DNA of 64,000 bases from Centroberyx gerrardi. Taxonomy: Eukaryota; Chordata; Actinopteri; Beryciformes; Berycidae. Every line of letters starts with the position of its first letter. Position 1 is the first letter of the stretch. The stretch is taken from assembly GCF_048128805.1 (NCBI RefSeq), contig NC_136000.1:12792854-12856853 (forward strand). The letters run 5' to 3'. Positions 49,401 through 62,739 of this stretch are shown in pieces. Position numbers and translations under genes: made by a program. The notes under the pieces were generated by a model that searched no databases, was not told the origin of the DNA, and saw nothing but the letters and a program-made list of their open reading frames with translations.

Positions 49401-52400
49401 GGCTACAACATCTATACAATACGTCAACGACATCAAGGCCATACACAGCTCAATACATAACCTAGACCACATGAACTTCTCCTGACTGCAGTGGACATGC
49501 ATTGGCCAGAAAAGAACAGCTCGCGTCTGAGGCAGCATCGTAGTCTTGAAGGTCACTGCTCTGTCTCTCCTCTCTTTTGTGCTCTATTTTTAGAAGAAGC
49601 TTATCTAAGGTGGCAGAGTGGATTCTGTCCTCCAGGTGAATTTCACTGTGTGGCTCTGGCTAAAGACCAGGACAGGTTTGACTTCAAATGCCAGTTTTAT
49701 TAAAAATGAGGTCATGCCAACTGATTCACAGCAAGCCTGGGCAATTATGAGCAAGATAATTGTATATGATAACAGAATTTCAGTGTTCTGATAAATACTG
49801 AACTTCCCATTGCGTTTTTCAATGAAGACATAGTAGAGAACGGAGTAAGCAAAGCTGGTTGCCCAGTGTTGTGGCTCTGCTCTCAGAGACATGGGACAAC
49901 TCCAACCTTCTGGTCACATGGCCGGTCACTGGCACAACTTCACTGGCAAAGAGCTGCCTTCTTCACAGAAAGAGACTGAGTAACAAACATAACCAACAAG
50001 CTGCAGAGGAAAAACCACTTATTCAGCTCCATCCTGGAGGAGACCATGCTTTTAATGCCAGCTTCCTGGAACTGGGAGAAAGGGTCACAGGTCAGGCTCA
50101 AATAAACAATAACCTGTTCTAACCTCTCCTTCCTGTCAATAAAAACATTGTCTTCCATGATGCCATCGAATGATAAACGAGCTCCAGTGGCCTGGATGTT
50201 TCAACACTAAATTATTAGGAACGGGATTTAACTGGTTTTCTTCTTTGTGCATCTTAACTTGACAAGTACAGAATTTGAAAATGGCTTCAAACAGACAAGC
50301 TGTCAAAGCAGGCAAGAGCACGCAGACAGCCAGACACACAGATAGAAAAGAGAAAGTCGTCGCAATCCCAGCCACACAAAAAAGGGGAGCCTGTTGACAC
50401 TGATAGTTGGTGACGGCCTATTGTCCGCTCATTGTTAGAGGCATACTGTCCTCGTGCCAAACGTGCGGTTTACATACCCGAAACAACGTTCAACAGACAC
50501 TGAGATCATGTGACACTTTCACAGACTCTGTTCTGCGTGACAGTGATCCCAAGTCAAAACAAGACCCGTCACTTAATAATTGATGTCAGATACCGTCACT
50601 TCAGCAATATTTCATCAGGTAATCCTTCGCTGTTAACCAAAACACTGATTTCCCTGACGTGAACTCAATGCCACACATCAAGGACACAGAACTCATCAAA
50701 AATGTATGGCATTCATAATCGCATGGATTGCCACGAACCCCCCACTCACCCATCTCCACTCTCGGCAGCTGTGGGATCATTTCTTCACCGAAACGATGGC
50801 TATAAGTTTACAATAGTTGTCAAAAGGATCTAAAAGGAGATCTACGCATCTATTAATCTACTTCAAATTGATTGATTACTACTACCACTAGTAACTATTT
50901 ACACAAGGCCAAGCCTGCCACACTTACGGTATTCTCCAACTGTCGGTGTATAAAGGGAATAAAAAGGATAGTGTTAAACACCAGACAAACCTGGCAAAGT
51001 ATGAATACCCCTTTCACACAAATGACCTGGCTATGCTGATCCCTTCATCCCATTTAGGTGTCAATTAACACTGAGTCATGTGCGCAGGAATGTCCTATAG
51101 GCTGCCACCTTGTACCATCATATAACACTGAAAGCATATGTGTTCGGAAAATACAAATGTTATCTTTGTGGATGGACGGTCCTTACCTGCCGTTGCTGAT
51201 CTGCGGGGGGGAGTGTCTGGAGTGGTCTGAGGGTTCGGACCGCCTGTCCGGAGAGCGGGAGCGGCTGCTACGATGTCTGTCATGCGATCGATTGGAATGG
51301 TCGGATGCCAGAGAATGGATATCTGAAATGTCTGATGGAACAGGAGTCGCTGTCAGCAACTGCAGTTTGAAAAGCACAATGACAAGTTTGGCTTTCGGGC
51401 CGCGCCCCGTTTCAGCTGAATCTAAAGACCAACGCCTATCTCACCGTCTCTGTCAGAGGCGTTGGCTGAAGGAATGCTGTCGTCGAGGTCAGGGATGTTC
51501 AGCAGTGTTGCCCTCTCGTCCCTCTGCACCACCATTTTTAGCTTGCCCTTTGACCTTTCTATCAGCTTCTTGGCATCTATCAACGAGAGGTTCTCTGTCA
51601 CTGTGCCATTGATCTGAGAGAATCAGAAAAAGAGGCTATTAGCTAATTTCTTATATGACAAAAGAATGTTAGTGCTAGAATTGGAATTAAAAAGGTACTA
51701 GTAAAAAAAAACCCCACAAATTTCAAATAACCATGTTGTATTTGTTTTCACATTTTCAAGCAATCATATGATCCAATGAGAAATAGTTACCTAAACCTGT
51801 GAACGTGCATGATTAGAGTCAAGATTGGGCTAGAAATGGATTGTCTGCTTATAGGCAAAAGATTAGACCCGCATTACCTTCAACATGATTGTGTTTTTAT
51901 CGGCTGAAATCAATTTGGAAAGCTATGAGAAGCAGCCTAGAAGAAAAAATTATACGCATGCAAGATTCACGTACAGTGTAGGGTGTGATAACCTGTAAGG
52001 TATTTTGAAAATTCAGCCTAATAGTCATTAGATTAGCCATTCAAATTTCCCTTCAATTTTAAGCACGATGCACATTTGCTGGCACAGCACTAAAACGAAG
52101 TGAAATGGTGTGTGTGAGGAGGCTGAATGTGAGACACAACTGAATCAGAACGGTTACGGTTCTGAAACAGCCTAACGAGAAAATAATTACCAGAACCTGT
52201 TGAGCACACAGACCTACTTTATATTTTCTCCAAAGTGTGAGAAGGAGCTGAGCTACATCTAGATGCAACAGTAAGTGCTGTTATGCAATATGGGGTAAAT
52301 AAACCAACCGCATTTCCAATACGGTGCTTTACCATATACACAGCTCATTGGCTGTGGCTGTCATTTGATTATAATCACCTGTTAATTTATTACAATCACC

Positions 52401-54776
52401 TGTTATTTTCCTACCAAGATGGCTGTGCGGCGATATAACAGAAAACTATGAATAGATGGGTAAAAAACAAAAAGGGCTGTTATGGCAAAACAGCGAATAC
52501 CAGCCCATTCCAGCACAACACCAATTATTTTCTTTTCTCCATCTATCTCAAGACCAAAATGAAAACAAATCGAAAACAACTATTGCGACATCCTCAATTG
52601 TTTTATTTATCTTTAATGTTTTATTTATGTTTATTAAAGTCATCCCATATCAAATCTTCATTCCCCCCTGCCGCCTTCTCTCGCTCTCTCTCCCTACCCA
52701 CCCCTCCCTCTCTCCCTCTCTCTCCCCCACCCATCCCCTCTCCACTCCACTCCACTCACCTTCAGCACAACATCCCCTTCCTGGATGTTGCCGTCCCTGG
52801 CTGCCAGGCTCTCAGGGGAAATGTCCTTGACAAAGATGTGGCTGGCCAGGCGCAGGCCATATTCTGCTTACAAAGTGAACGACAGCAACAAAGATGATGT
52901 TAGCATGGAGTTCACGTGACAACCATGCTTAGCTGTCAGCTGCTGCTCCCACAGGGATTTATCCTTTAAGAGTTACTGATTAAAGAAGATTAATTGCTCT
53001 TTTACTTTGATTTACTTGAGTTAACTTGGATTTTTGTGGCTGGTAAGTGTGTTTACTCTGGCAGTTAACCAAGCATGATTTGGAGGTCTTATTCTCATCT
53101 AAAAATCTAGCTGTCTGGTAATAATCTGGTAAATAATGAAAGTGGAAGCTGACTTTTGGGATTTACCAGCCACTGCAGTTGGTTCAAAAGAAGAAACTTT
53201 AGTCTTCTGCCCGACTTTGTGAGCCTCACCTTCATTTTTGCGGGACTTGACGAGGGTGACTTTGGCGGGGCGTGGGGGCAGGTTGTGCGAGCGATGGTCC
53301 GAGCGTGGGGAGAGACTCCTCTCCCGCGAGCCACTGCGTTCACGTTCCCTGTCCCTTCGCCCGCTGCTCCGGCCGCTGCGCCTGCCCATGGCCCCGCCTA
53401 CGCCACTGTAGGCGCCGCTGCGAGCGCTCCGCGTCTCATATATCTCCTCATCATAGCTGTCCTCCTCCTCGTCGTGCTCAGACATGGTTTCCCTCTCCCC
53501 TAGGCGGCCCATGGGGACGTGCACCTTCCTCTTTCGTCTGATTGTCTGGACAGGGAAATGAGATATGAGATCAGCCTGACAACTTCTCACATAATTTAGA
53601 CGACTCAATCATATTCCCTCGATCAAACGCATTTCTCTGACAAGTCAGTTGTGAAATGTGATGTTTAAACTGCAATGGAGTTTTCACATAACATACATAT
53701 GTCATGTCATACGTATGTCATGCAGGGTGTCATGGCAGGATATATAATATGCTGCCATGACACCCCACTTCTGACCTGTTTTGGCCCTTGAAGCATGGTA
53801 GTTCCTGACTTTGGTTTCAGTTTCAACAAGTTGACCATACTGACCATACCATAGTCAGCAAAGTTTTCAAAAGAATGCATAGTGTGGTGTTGGTGCTATT
53901 GATGACACTCACAATTTTGGCATTTTTCCCACTTTTGCGAAGCTGCTGGACTGCGTATGCGTGCTCCACATTGTCCATGGAGACAGCATTGACCATAACC
54001 ACTCTGTCATTTTCCCTAGAGAGGAGAAACACAGAACAGACAAGTTGGAGTCTCTTTGGAGCAGGTACAGTAATTAAATACTAATAACTAGCAGTCTGAC
54101 TGGGCTCTTAATAATGGAGCAAGATCTTACTGCAGTAGGCCTTCGGCGGGGCCTCCCTTAAGCACATCTGAGATGACAATGGAGGTCTCGCCACTCTGAA
54201 AATGAGGGTTATCCCGACCTCCTGAGATGGCTATCCCAAAGCCAAACCCTGGTGCCTGCACACAGAGAAACATAAATTAGGGCACTGATCTCGTCGTCTT
54301 TGTAGACAAAAACCATCAGAAATGAAGAGTTATGAAATCTGATACAGAATAAAAAGGTGTAGACAGACAAGGACAGAGGGCGCTGAGTGAGAACAACATG
54401 ATAACCTGCTTGTAATTTGCCATCCAAACCACAAATTTTTGGATTGTTTGTGAACCAAATTTACAAACTGTATATTTTTGTTAGCAGTTAAGATATTAGC
54501 CATGTCAACTAATACATATTTATTTCTGCTCTCAACAGACTGTAAAATGGTAAGAATGAACAACTTTTCACTGTCAACAGGCACAGACCGCTAGCAGCTG
54601 TAGTGTGTTAGCTTCTCCTGGGCAAAGATAGCAAAACAAAGACATATATTGGGATAGAGGGCTGGGTTTCAACAAAGATGGAGGTGGAGAACATGTGAGG
54701 GAGGACGGTAGATATTCACCCTGTGTAGTGTTACTGTGTGCTGTTCCCAAATGACAGTCTCCTCCATTGCTGCGCT
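37445..54776 (-). CDS. tjp1: Tight junction protein ZO-1 (from PDZ1 to stop)
   Basis: ZO-1 is a MAGUK scaffold linking claudins, occludin and JAMs to actin. Minus-strand exons, 5' to 3': 54776-54720, 54255-54131, 54015-53913, 53545-53230, 52863-52760, 51613-51445, 51331-51187, 49271-49132, 48455-48350, 47538-47388, 46122-46014, 45922-45703, 45395-45211, 45118-45023, 44907-44825, 44679-44469, 44325-44225, 44105-43755, 43420-43196, 42101-41244, 40853-40762, 40495-40280, 40128-39992, 39779-39308, 39128-38911, 38444-38301, 37539-37445. All GT-AG, all phases agree: 5,229 nt. Domains, counted from the first codon of exon 54776: PDZ1 ([11 protein letters not shown]), a basic RS-rich linker, PDZ2 ([13 protein letters not shown]), PDZ3 ([17 protein letters not shown]), SH3 ([20 protein letters not shown]), guanylate kinase-like ([19 protein letters not shown], no P-loop kinase motif), acidic DTDTEGG segment, Pro/Tyr-rich region, ZU5 (ending CVSVLIDHF). 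Length is close to human (1,748 residues). The upstream start exon is treated separately. Confidence 0.96.
43196..43420 (-). CDS. tjp1: tjp1 exon matching the alternatively spliced region after the acidic segment
   Basis: This 75-codon exon is phase 0 at both ends, so it can be skipped without a frameshift. It encodes a Pro/Ala-rich segment including [10 protein letters not shown] recall the mammalian alpha segment (80 residues, variably included) sitting in this part of ZO-1 and containing a similar PQADSLRTP stretch. Regulation of inclusion is inferred; splice sites and phase are seen. Confidence 0.65.
47575..47885. mobile_element. GGGCTGGG/CCCAGCCC-bounded element in tjp1 intron
   Basis: TTAGGGCTGGGTGACATGG on the left and CTGCCCAGCCCTAGGG on the right are inverted. 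The family resembles 33552-33938. The flanks GGTACAT and GGTACAT are shared with a 1-2 base offset, so the target duplication is not clean. Confidence 0.6.
48661..48700. repeat. CA microsatellite in tjp1 intron
   Basis: About 40 bases of CA repeat with one TACA interruption. Confidence 0.9.
49351..49410. repeat. Minisatellite, 19-bp unit
   Basis: AGAGCTTGGAGGCTACAAA occurs twice in tandem from about 49351, followed by a diverged third unit (AGAGCTCTAAGGCTACAAC). It lies in a tjp1 intron. Confidence 0.7.
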
Positions 54777-54884
54777 CTGGAAGACAGAGAGACACAAAAC
54801 AAACATTGTGAGTTACACCAGAAGACCACAGCACCAGACTTAGATGTACGCTGTTGAGAACAGGACGTTTTTCGAAGTCCAAAG

Positions 54885-55075
54885 TAGTAAAATGGAGCAG
54901 CAAGGTGACCTGTTGGTTAGACTGACCATCCCATGACGAAAGGGTCACGGGTTAAATCCACGTAAAAGCCATGTGTCCAGTCAAAGTGTCCTTGAGCAAG
55001 ACACTGAATGCTTTTCTGCTCAGTCATTAGTCTGAGCCAGGAAAGTCACTCTGGATAAAAGCGCTAGCAAAAAAT
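54885..55075 (+). mobile_element. tRNA-derived SINE in tjp1 first intron
   Basis: The head GTGACCTGTTGGTTAGACTG (A-box-like) and GGGTCACGGGTTAAATCC (B-box-like) keep tRNA spacing. The body has GTCCTTGAGCAAGACACTGA and CTCTGGATAAAAGCG, a tail type common in fish SINEs. Antisense to tjp1. Confidence 0.65.
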
Positions 55076-55709
55076 GCCTAAAATGTTATGCAAAATGTAA
55101 AATAATGCAACATAAGGAAGACATACAACTTTGCTAGTGTTACGGACGTTGTGCTAGTCAAGAGGGCGTCTGTTCCCACTCTCAAACCAATTAGTCTTCT
55201 ACCTGTTAGCATGACACAAGCCCACGCTACTGATGAAGCCATTTCAAAAGCTCGCTCTTCAAGTTAATTAAGTTGGTGTGCACTGTCAGGTACAACAGTC
55301 CAAAATTCATGCTTAAAGTTTTCTGCACTCAAGATGGCAACACTGGTAGACCATGCAAAAATAATTACTTTAATTGCACAGATGATGAGTGCGCAAAAGT
55401 TTCAGCATTCAAGTCAGTGTCAGCTTGTTCTCAAAATAGATACGCATAGAATTTCTACCAGATGAATGACTTTAACCTGACTTCTTCAACTCTGTTACAC
55501 AAGTCTGCAGAATGGTTCATGTGCTCATCATTATCATCTTTTTCAAATGGGAAAATGTGGTGTTGTCTGCACAATCTAATTGCCTTTATCATGAGTAACC
55601 TGCTTCCAGGCACCTACGCACAGTGGGCTCCGTATCTCTCTCTGGATGCAGTAGACTTTCATTATGTTGAGTTGAGAAAAGCGAGTGAAAGGCTTTGGAT
55701 GGTTTCTTT

Positions 55710-55717
<8 letters not shown>

Positions 55718-55756
<39 letters not shown>
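55718..55756. repeat. (AT)n microsatellite
   Basis: About 36 bases of uninterrupted AT repeat in the tjp1 first intron. Confidence 0.95.
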
Positions 55757-55761
<5 letters not shown>

Positions 55762-56291
55762 CAGCCATCTGAGGGATTGAGGTTTTATTTATTTGCATCA
55801 CTCCTGCATTGCAGGAGAGGGAGATAAGGAATATGCTGAGCCACATTCCAAAGGCTGCACTGTCAAATTCAGTACACCAAGAGCAACAGCACACATGGAA
55901 AACATTAATTAGAAACAGTGAGACAGTTAATAGTCTAAAACTATACAGATTTTGAAACACAAAACAATTTGAGCGGGGCCCATTTCCACTTCCCTCTAGT
56001 AAGCAGTAAGAACTTCTAGTGACTGGAGAGAGAAGGAGTCCCAAGCCCCGTTTTCTGATGTCACTGGAGTTAGTTCACAGGCGAAATTTAATAAGGATGC
56101 AAACTGTCACTGCTATCCACGTGTAAGGCTTCAGCTGGCAGGTTATTCAGCTTGTGTCGTGTTTTACACTGTTGCTTATTTACAGCGATATAGATAGCAC
56201 CGTCTTGTGCTTGGTTTTAGCTACCGCCGCTCACTCTGGGTTGATAGCCACCAGCACAGCCACAGGCCACTGTCACTGCCAATCAAAGAGA

Positions 56292-56419
<128 letters not shown>

Positions 56420-58411
56420 CCAGGAAGTTGAGTGAAACTTAACTTCTAACATGTAGGTGTCAGACAGAGGACACTTCCTTTATGGTGGATCCACAGTATG
56501 CGGCTCTATGTTTACAACGCATTGAATACAATAGGTAAAATGATAAAAACCCTGCTACATTAAATACAATGAGGCCACACAGAGGGACTGTAAATCTTTG
56601 AAATTAAGGCACATCCTCACATTAACAACCAATAACCACAACAGTAAATGGGAAACTAGAGAAGATAGGACATAGGTCCACGCCTTCAGATGTTAAGTCA
56701 GCACTGTCCTCTGTGCCCTATAGATTTCCCCTTATGACATTTCACCTCCCCCACAATCCCAAGATGCATCAGACACTCAATGACAGCGTGTAAAATACTA
56801 TCACGTCCGTCCCTATGGAGCATATTACAACCCATATCGCGGCACCTTATGCAGTAACCCCCATTTGTCATGTAAATTGATCTAGGGTGCGTGACCTTAA
56901 TAGGTGAGCTGAGTCATTACTGTACTCCAAGACACGCCAGCACACATTTCCCTCCTGCACTATGCAACTGCAATGCTTTGCCGGTAATTTCTTTGACACG
57001 AACTTCCAGCACTTACGACCACCTAGGCAGAAAACACATTGGACAGAATGAGCTCATGTTGCGGCACATTAAAGCGTAGTGAAATATGAGAGGGGGGATG
57101 AATCTTTCATTAAAAGCAGCATCGGTTCCAGTGCTTGGACCCTTAGCTTGACACCCTGCTGGCAGCTTCAGACCCATTCACCATTGCTCCCAAAACATCT
57201 AGTAGGTTAAGTGCTGTCAGTCCAGTTTTATGTTGAACATATGTACTACAATCCTGGTTGAGCCCTGCAAACAGGGCATTTGTTTTTACAAATTTTTAGA
57301 ATCATTTTTAGATCATTACCGTACCATTATCAACATGACAACCTGCAAATTATGAATTAATTAAGTTCCCAATACTGAAAACAAAGCCTACATCTTGGAT
57401 AAGCCACCGGCAAAATATTTCTAAAAATAAATACCATCTGAACAAACACCATTCCAATCTTGGAGGAAACAGTCTCCTACTTTGTTACCTACTGTGGCCC
57501 AGTCTCACCAAGTAAGAGGCCGAGCAAACCCACAGTAATTATTTAGCCAACTCTTTGGTTCCACTGCTGTCCTGTTTATTGTTTTACCACCCAGGGTTCT
57601 TCCTACAACACATCGTCCCATGTCTGTCGGACCCCGTCGGCCAAGTGCCAAACGTTAGCTAGCGTCTGGGAATATGGGCGGCTGAATGACCCGCCACAAG
57701 TGGCCCCAGAGGTTCTTGGCTCAGCAGCAACAGTCAGAAACCCCTCAAGCAGCTTATGGTGGAACTCACAAAAGGAGGGTGAACAAAAGTTTGAACAAGG
57801 GAACTCCCTCTGGCCTTTTACAGTGAATACACCACACTTGAGAGAAAAAAAAAAGACTTCTGAATATTAACAAGATTGCTGGAAACAACAGGCATGCATT
57901 CTCGCTGGACAAGTTTGCTCTTCGAGGAGGAGGATTTATGTGTCTTGTAGTTGATCAGCAATGTGAAAATGCTGATGCAAAGAACTCTGCAACATTTAGT
58001 CTGAATTTATAGAAGGTTTATCACTCTATCGCTTTTCACTGAATGGAAAAGCCAATAAAAGAGGCACTTGTTTCCAGATGACACTACTTCTTTCAGAAGT
58101 TCTTTATGGCCATTTACGCAGCATAACACAAACAAACAATACTGGACCCAATGATGCAATCAGGTGATGAGAAATGTGGTTTGCTTGTATGGAAGATATA
58201 AAGAAGAAGAACTAAAATAACGCCTACAGTGCCTACTCTAACACTAGTATTTTAGTATAAAATGCTTAAAACAATGTAAAACCCCAAATGGAGCTAAACA
58301 GGAGAAATCCAAAAAGGAGTAAAAATTTTACACAATTTGGGAAGAAAAAAGCAAAACAGATTAAACAGGGTCCTGCAGTGTGCATCTCTCCCTCTCCCTT
58401 GCTCGCTCACT

Positions 58412-58442
<31 letters not shown>

Positions 58443-58443
58443 G

Positions 58444-58575
58444 CGCGCACACCTTTCACTTTGAAGGGATGTAATTTTGCTTTCTCCTCCTGCAGAGCTT
58501 GTTGCTCTGGTAACGGTGGGGGAACAGTGTGGTGTTGTTCAAGTGGCCTGACATTTTCAGGCCGTGTCTGAAGGT
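58444..58575 (-). CDS. Candidate alternative exon in the tjp1 5' region
   Basis: On the minus strand a T-rich tract and ACGCAG precede an open frame reading ERNLQTRPENVRPLEQ and ALQEEKAKLHPFKVKG, then GGTGTGCG. Taken at the first AG and first GT it is 132 nt, phase 1 at both ends. That does not fit the phase-0 exons around it. An AG five bases in and a GT two bases on would make it phase 0/0. The composition looks protein-like, but I recognise no homologue with certainty. Not included in the main tjp1 model. Confidence 0.3.
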
Positions 58576-61500
58576 TCCTCTCAACTGCGTGAGGTTTTAA
58601 AAAAAAAACAAAAAAAACACACACACGACTGAATTAATTTAGAAACAAAAGCCGTATTTTTTCACTTAATTGTTGACGCATGTAGGCGTAAGTGTAGTTT
58701 GCAATTTGTAACCTAACATTCACTTCAAAAATAGACAACAGCATGTTATCACCTCTTTAAAAACACCGCAAAAATACTATTCTTTGTAGGATTCAATGAC
58801 ACTGAAAGACACACGAGCAACACTTTGCAAGATAATAAAACATGCTGTATTCACGTAACTGTGCTGATAGCATATAGTCCCAAAACCAAGCCAGCGGTTA
58901 GACTAACTGCCTCATCTAGAGCCCAAGAGGCTAATCCCCACAGACAACTAAATGTAAGACAAAGAAAGAAAAACAAATAGCGTGCCATCAGAACTGTGCC
59001 CTGAAGACTCTGCAGTGCTCTTGTGCACAGTTTGTTGTCAGTGGTGTCGGCATCCAGTAATTGATGAGTTTTTGTGGCACTGTTGTGTATGCCCTTTATG
59101 GCCACAAACAACCGGTGCCAACAGAAGCTCAATGCCACAAGCCAGAGCCAGGGCTGGCAGCCACTGCACTGTGGAGGCACACCATGTTGGTTGGGTCATG
59201 CTTGGGGGATTACAACCAGGCAACTTGGGAGCCAGCACTACAACACAGATGGATCACACAGCTGAGAGGACAGGAAAGCTGTGGTCAAAGTGGACTGTGT
59301 TGACTCAATACACAAACAGGAAACAAAACATTCTTTGGAAAAACTATAGGCCCATTGTGGTTTTATCTATTCCTCTGCCTACCAATAGTCTTTCAAGCTG
59401 TTAATATCTGACAAAAAATGACAAATTTGGCCAAGGCTAGAGGTCACATGTATTTGAGTCAGGAATTTAGAGCTAGAGCAAAAAAATGGAACGTCTCCAG
59501 ACACGAATATTTGTGTGGCCTGTTGGTCCAGTCTGAAGTAAATACAATGGGATACTAGTACATTTTGGCTGTTGTTGGCAAGTTTGTCTACCAGCCACTT
59601 TGGCAGGTTACCAGTCTTTTGGAAGTTCTTTTCAATTCTAAAAATCAATTTGGCAGGTGAAATACTGGAAGGGGCTGATCCATGGGTTTAAGTCATGCTT
59701 CACATCTCTGCCTCCCTCTTCGCTTCCTTGTCTCTTTACTGCAATATCACAAAAACAGAAGATAGCAAACCCCAATACCCCTGAAAATGTGAATTTCTTA
59801 ACAGGTATAGCCAACAGCATAGCTTTATTACAGATGCATTAATCCATACACTGTGATAGAAAATGTGAACAAAAATAATAACAGTATCTCCATCTTGCCT
59901 TGGAGACAAAAATCCTTAATATACAATGAGTCATCACAACACTCACCTAACATCACCCATGAAGAGGGGAAAAAACATGGTGTTTCATTTTATATTCACT
60001 TTGTAATATCATTAAAATTAAGAAGTTAAGGCTCACTGACTTGCTATTCAGCAGAAAAAATAATATTTCTTCTTAATAGGGAACTGAGGCAATTTGGCGG
60101 GTGTTTAATTCTCTGATTAAGAGAATAGATTTTATGCTGTAGTATGGTTTAGGGGTGAGGCAGAACCTTATTCAATTTTGACCGCTGTGGGACAGAGTAG
60201 CTAAAAATAGCTCTCATTAATTCTGCCGTTGTGATGCTGCAACAGAGTGATTTAAGGGAAACTTGCAGTATGAACACTGGAGAACGCTTAATAACCTCCT
60301 GTTGTATTAAATGCCATGAAACTACTGAAACAAATGATGCAATACAACAAAGAAAATAAATTCACTCTCTATCTCTAGTGCCCTTTTGTTGGATTCTTCT
60401 GTATGGTCTGAGGAAAACAAAGGGAGGTAGAAATTTCTCATGGATCCTTTCCAGAGCCAGAGTCGTGAAAATGTGGCTATTCAAACAATGTTTCCAAGGG
60501 AGGATGTTCTCACTTTAGCTGTTTCCTTGAAGTTCATGCTGGGATAGACTGTCACATATTAGTGCTGCCAAATGACAGATGAAAATTATAGCTATAATTT
60601 AGAGCACAGTTTCTTAGATATGGGTTAGGATTGCTGATGTACCAACACAACTTTTTCAATACCAATTCTGAGTACTAAATTTTAAGCTTTGGCCAACACA
60701 GAACAGTGACTTGATCAATTACTTTCCCTAAACAATACAGACTTGGACCATTACTTTGGAGTAATTAGACAAAAAATACTGGGGGATAATATATTTTCTC
60801 TATTAAAGAGATCCAATTGTTCTTTGTGTGAAAAAGGCAGAAAATAAAGTCACCAAGTGGTATTGGATTTTAGTGAAGGGGGACATTCACCACTACTCTA
60901 TTTTAGCCTGGTATCAGCTCAAGATAACACACTATCCTTAGTTCAGTGCATCCTTATTCCAAAATTAGACCCAAAATCAGTTTCCACGCTCCAACTACAG
61001 GTGGGTCCCCACATGACAAGAGCAGCAATAAAGCTAAATGAGCCTGGGTCTTACGCAGTAAAACAGACCAAATCTCTTATTTGGGTCCTGGCATGGAGAA
61101 GTGAAGTTCTAAGAAATCTGGATCTCGGGATCACTGTTAAAACAAACCAGGGATGACACTGACACAAAGACTAGCATGCCAAACCACTGAATAAATTGTT
61201 CAGTCCAAACAAGTGTACTTTCAGAACATTGTGTAAGTTGCACTGCGGCCAAAGGCAGAAAACAACAGCGGGATCACACTCCACCTTGGTTGCTGGCAGT
61301 GAAGCAGAAAACAAGCAGAATAAGATGATTGATCACTTCAGAAATTGAAAACGATGCGCTGGGGATTGCTGACAACTGCTAAAACTCCCCTGCCTCAGAA
61401 AACATATTCAAATGCTGATGAGGGCCCATGCTGTGGCACCAGAGAGGGGGTCCCCTGAGAGGCAAGTGACATTCTGCACATACAATATGGTTACACTGTA

Positions 61501-62141
61501 CTGCGGATCTCTAATGGAGGGGGGAGAGAGAGATGCAGCAATGCACAACTGATAAGAAGGTCAAGAGATGAAACCTATTAACTCTGACATAAAACTTAAT
61601 CACCAACCATTACCAGCCATGAAAGACACACACAAACACTATAATAGGCTACAGTGGAACAGACTTCCGCCACATTCCCTTCATCTCTTTGCTCTGTTGC
61701 ATAAGTATTCAGAGAGAACTGGGTCTGGATGCGTGGGAGCTTAAATAGGGGAGTCAAAGGTACTTACATCAGTTCATCCTGGTCATCACAGAGGACACAG
61801 ACAAAAAGCCTCTCTCCCACCTCCAGCTACTCCTCAGTAAATCCAGCAGGAGATTCCTGCAAATGCACATCAGCAGCCTCAGTGCATGACCGCACCAATT
61901 AAGGCTGGGAGGGACTTGCCCCCACCTTCCCTTTCTTTCCTTTCTTTTTTTTTCTGGCTCTGAAACAACTGAAACTACAAGCACAGGTGAGGGGTTATGA
62001 AACACACCCCGCAGTCAGAGAAAAGCTAGTTCAAAGCTACACCATAACGGCTCCTCTGCCCCACATGGGTCTGTGTCCTCTCCTAACATCTTTCTCACAA
62101 TTTCTCCCTCCCTCCCTCTCTCTCTCCCTCTACATGCTCAC

Positions 62142-62231
62142 GGGATCGAAGCAAATCCCCTCTGGCTTGGCAGCGATCTGTGGGATCTGCAGTTCCGCTA
62201 CAGCATGGGACTCCTCTGTACTAGCGAACAT
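62142..62231 (-). CDS. tjp1: Candidate alternative first coding exon of tjp1 (30 codons)
   Basis: From the ATG at 62231-62229 the frame reads MFASTEESHAVAELQIPQIA and ends GICFDP, followed by the strong donor GTGAGC. It ends in phase 0, exactly what the exon starting at 54776 needs (which begins [12 protein letters not shown]). An in-frame TAA lies 36 nt upstream, and this is the first ATG after it, though its start context is weak. Mammalian ZO-1 uses a different short first exon before the same residues, so a second start may lie beyond the window. An acceptor-like CTAGTACAG just after the ATG leaves open that this is an internal exon. With it the protein would be 1,772 residues. Confidence 0.5.
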
Positions 62232-62655
62232 CCATCCGCAGTGTAAACTGCTGTATCGGACTTAACCCTTAAGGTGCCGTGGTGAACCAGAGCAGAATCT
62301 ATCAATTCTCTCTGCATGTGGGACATTACGATCACGCCCCTCCTCCCCAGGTGTGCTGCATTACATGCATAAATTAGGATCCACATCACAATTACATGGC
62401 ATAGAAGATTACTGACCACAGAACTGACAGATAACCACAAAGAAAGCATGACATTATAGCCTATTGTGCATTTGTTTTTATATTGGAGCTTGAGTTGAAA
62501 AATGATAAACACAAACATAACTGTAAGTGAACTGCATCACTCACAAACATTTCCTAAAATTAACAGGTTGTAAAAACAAGGCAGATGAAATTAAGGCCAA
62601 AATCAACAGCCCTGGACAGGGACATCTCAAAGGTGGAGCTACACAGCGAGGAAAA

Positions 62656-62739
62656 CAAGGAGGCATGCCTGACTTGTATAATATTTAATATAATTAAAAT
62701 CTTATATTAAATATTATACAAGTCAGGCATGCCTCCTTG
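62656..62739. repeat. Perfect 38-bp-arm hairpin with 8-base loop
   Basis: 62656-62693 (CAAGGAGGCATGCCTGACTT...) is exactly complementary to 62702-62739, with loop TTAAAATC. It lies about 425 bases upstream of the candidate tjp1 first exon. There are no terminal target duplications obvious to me. Either a foldback element or a hairpin-forming locus. Confidence 0.9.

Noticed and set aside
59000..59304. Several overlapping plus-strand frames of 60-140 codons
   Set aside because: No splice signals, no recognisable protein, and no consistent frame preference; taken as chance frames in the tjp1 intron.
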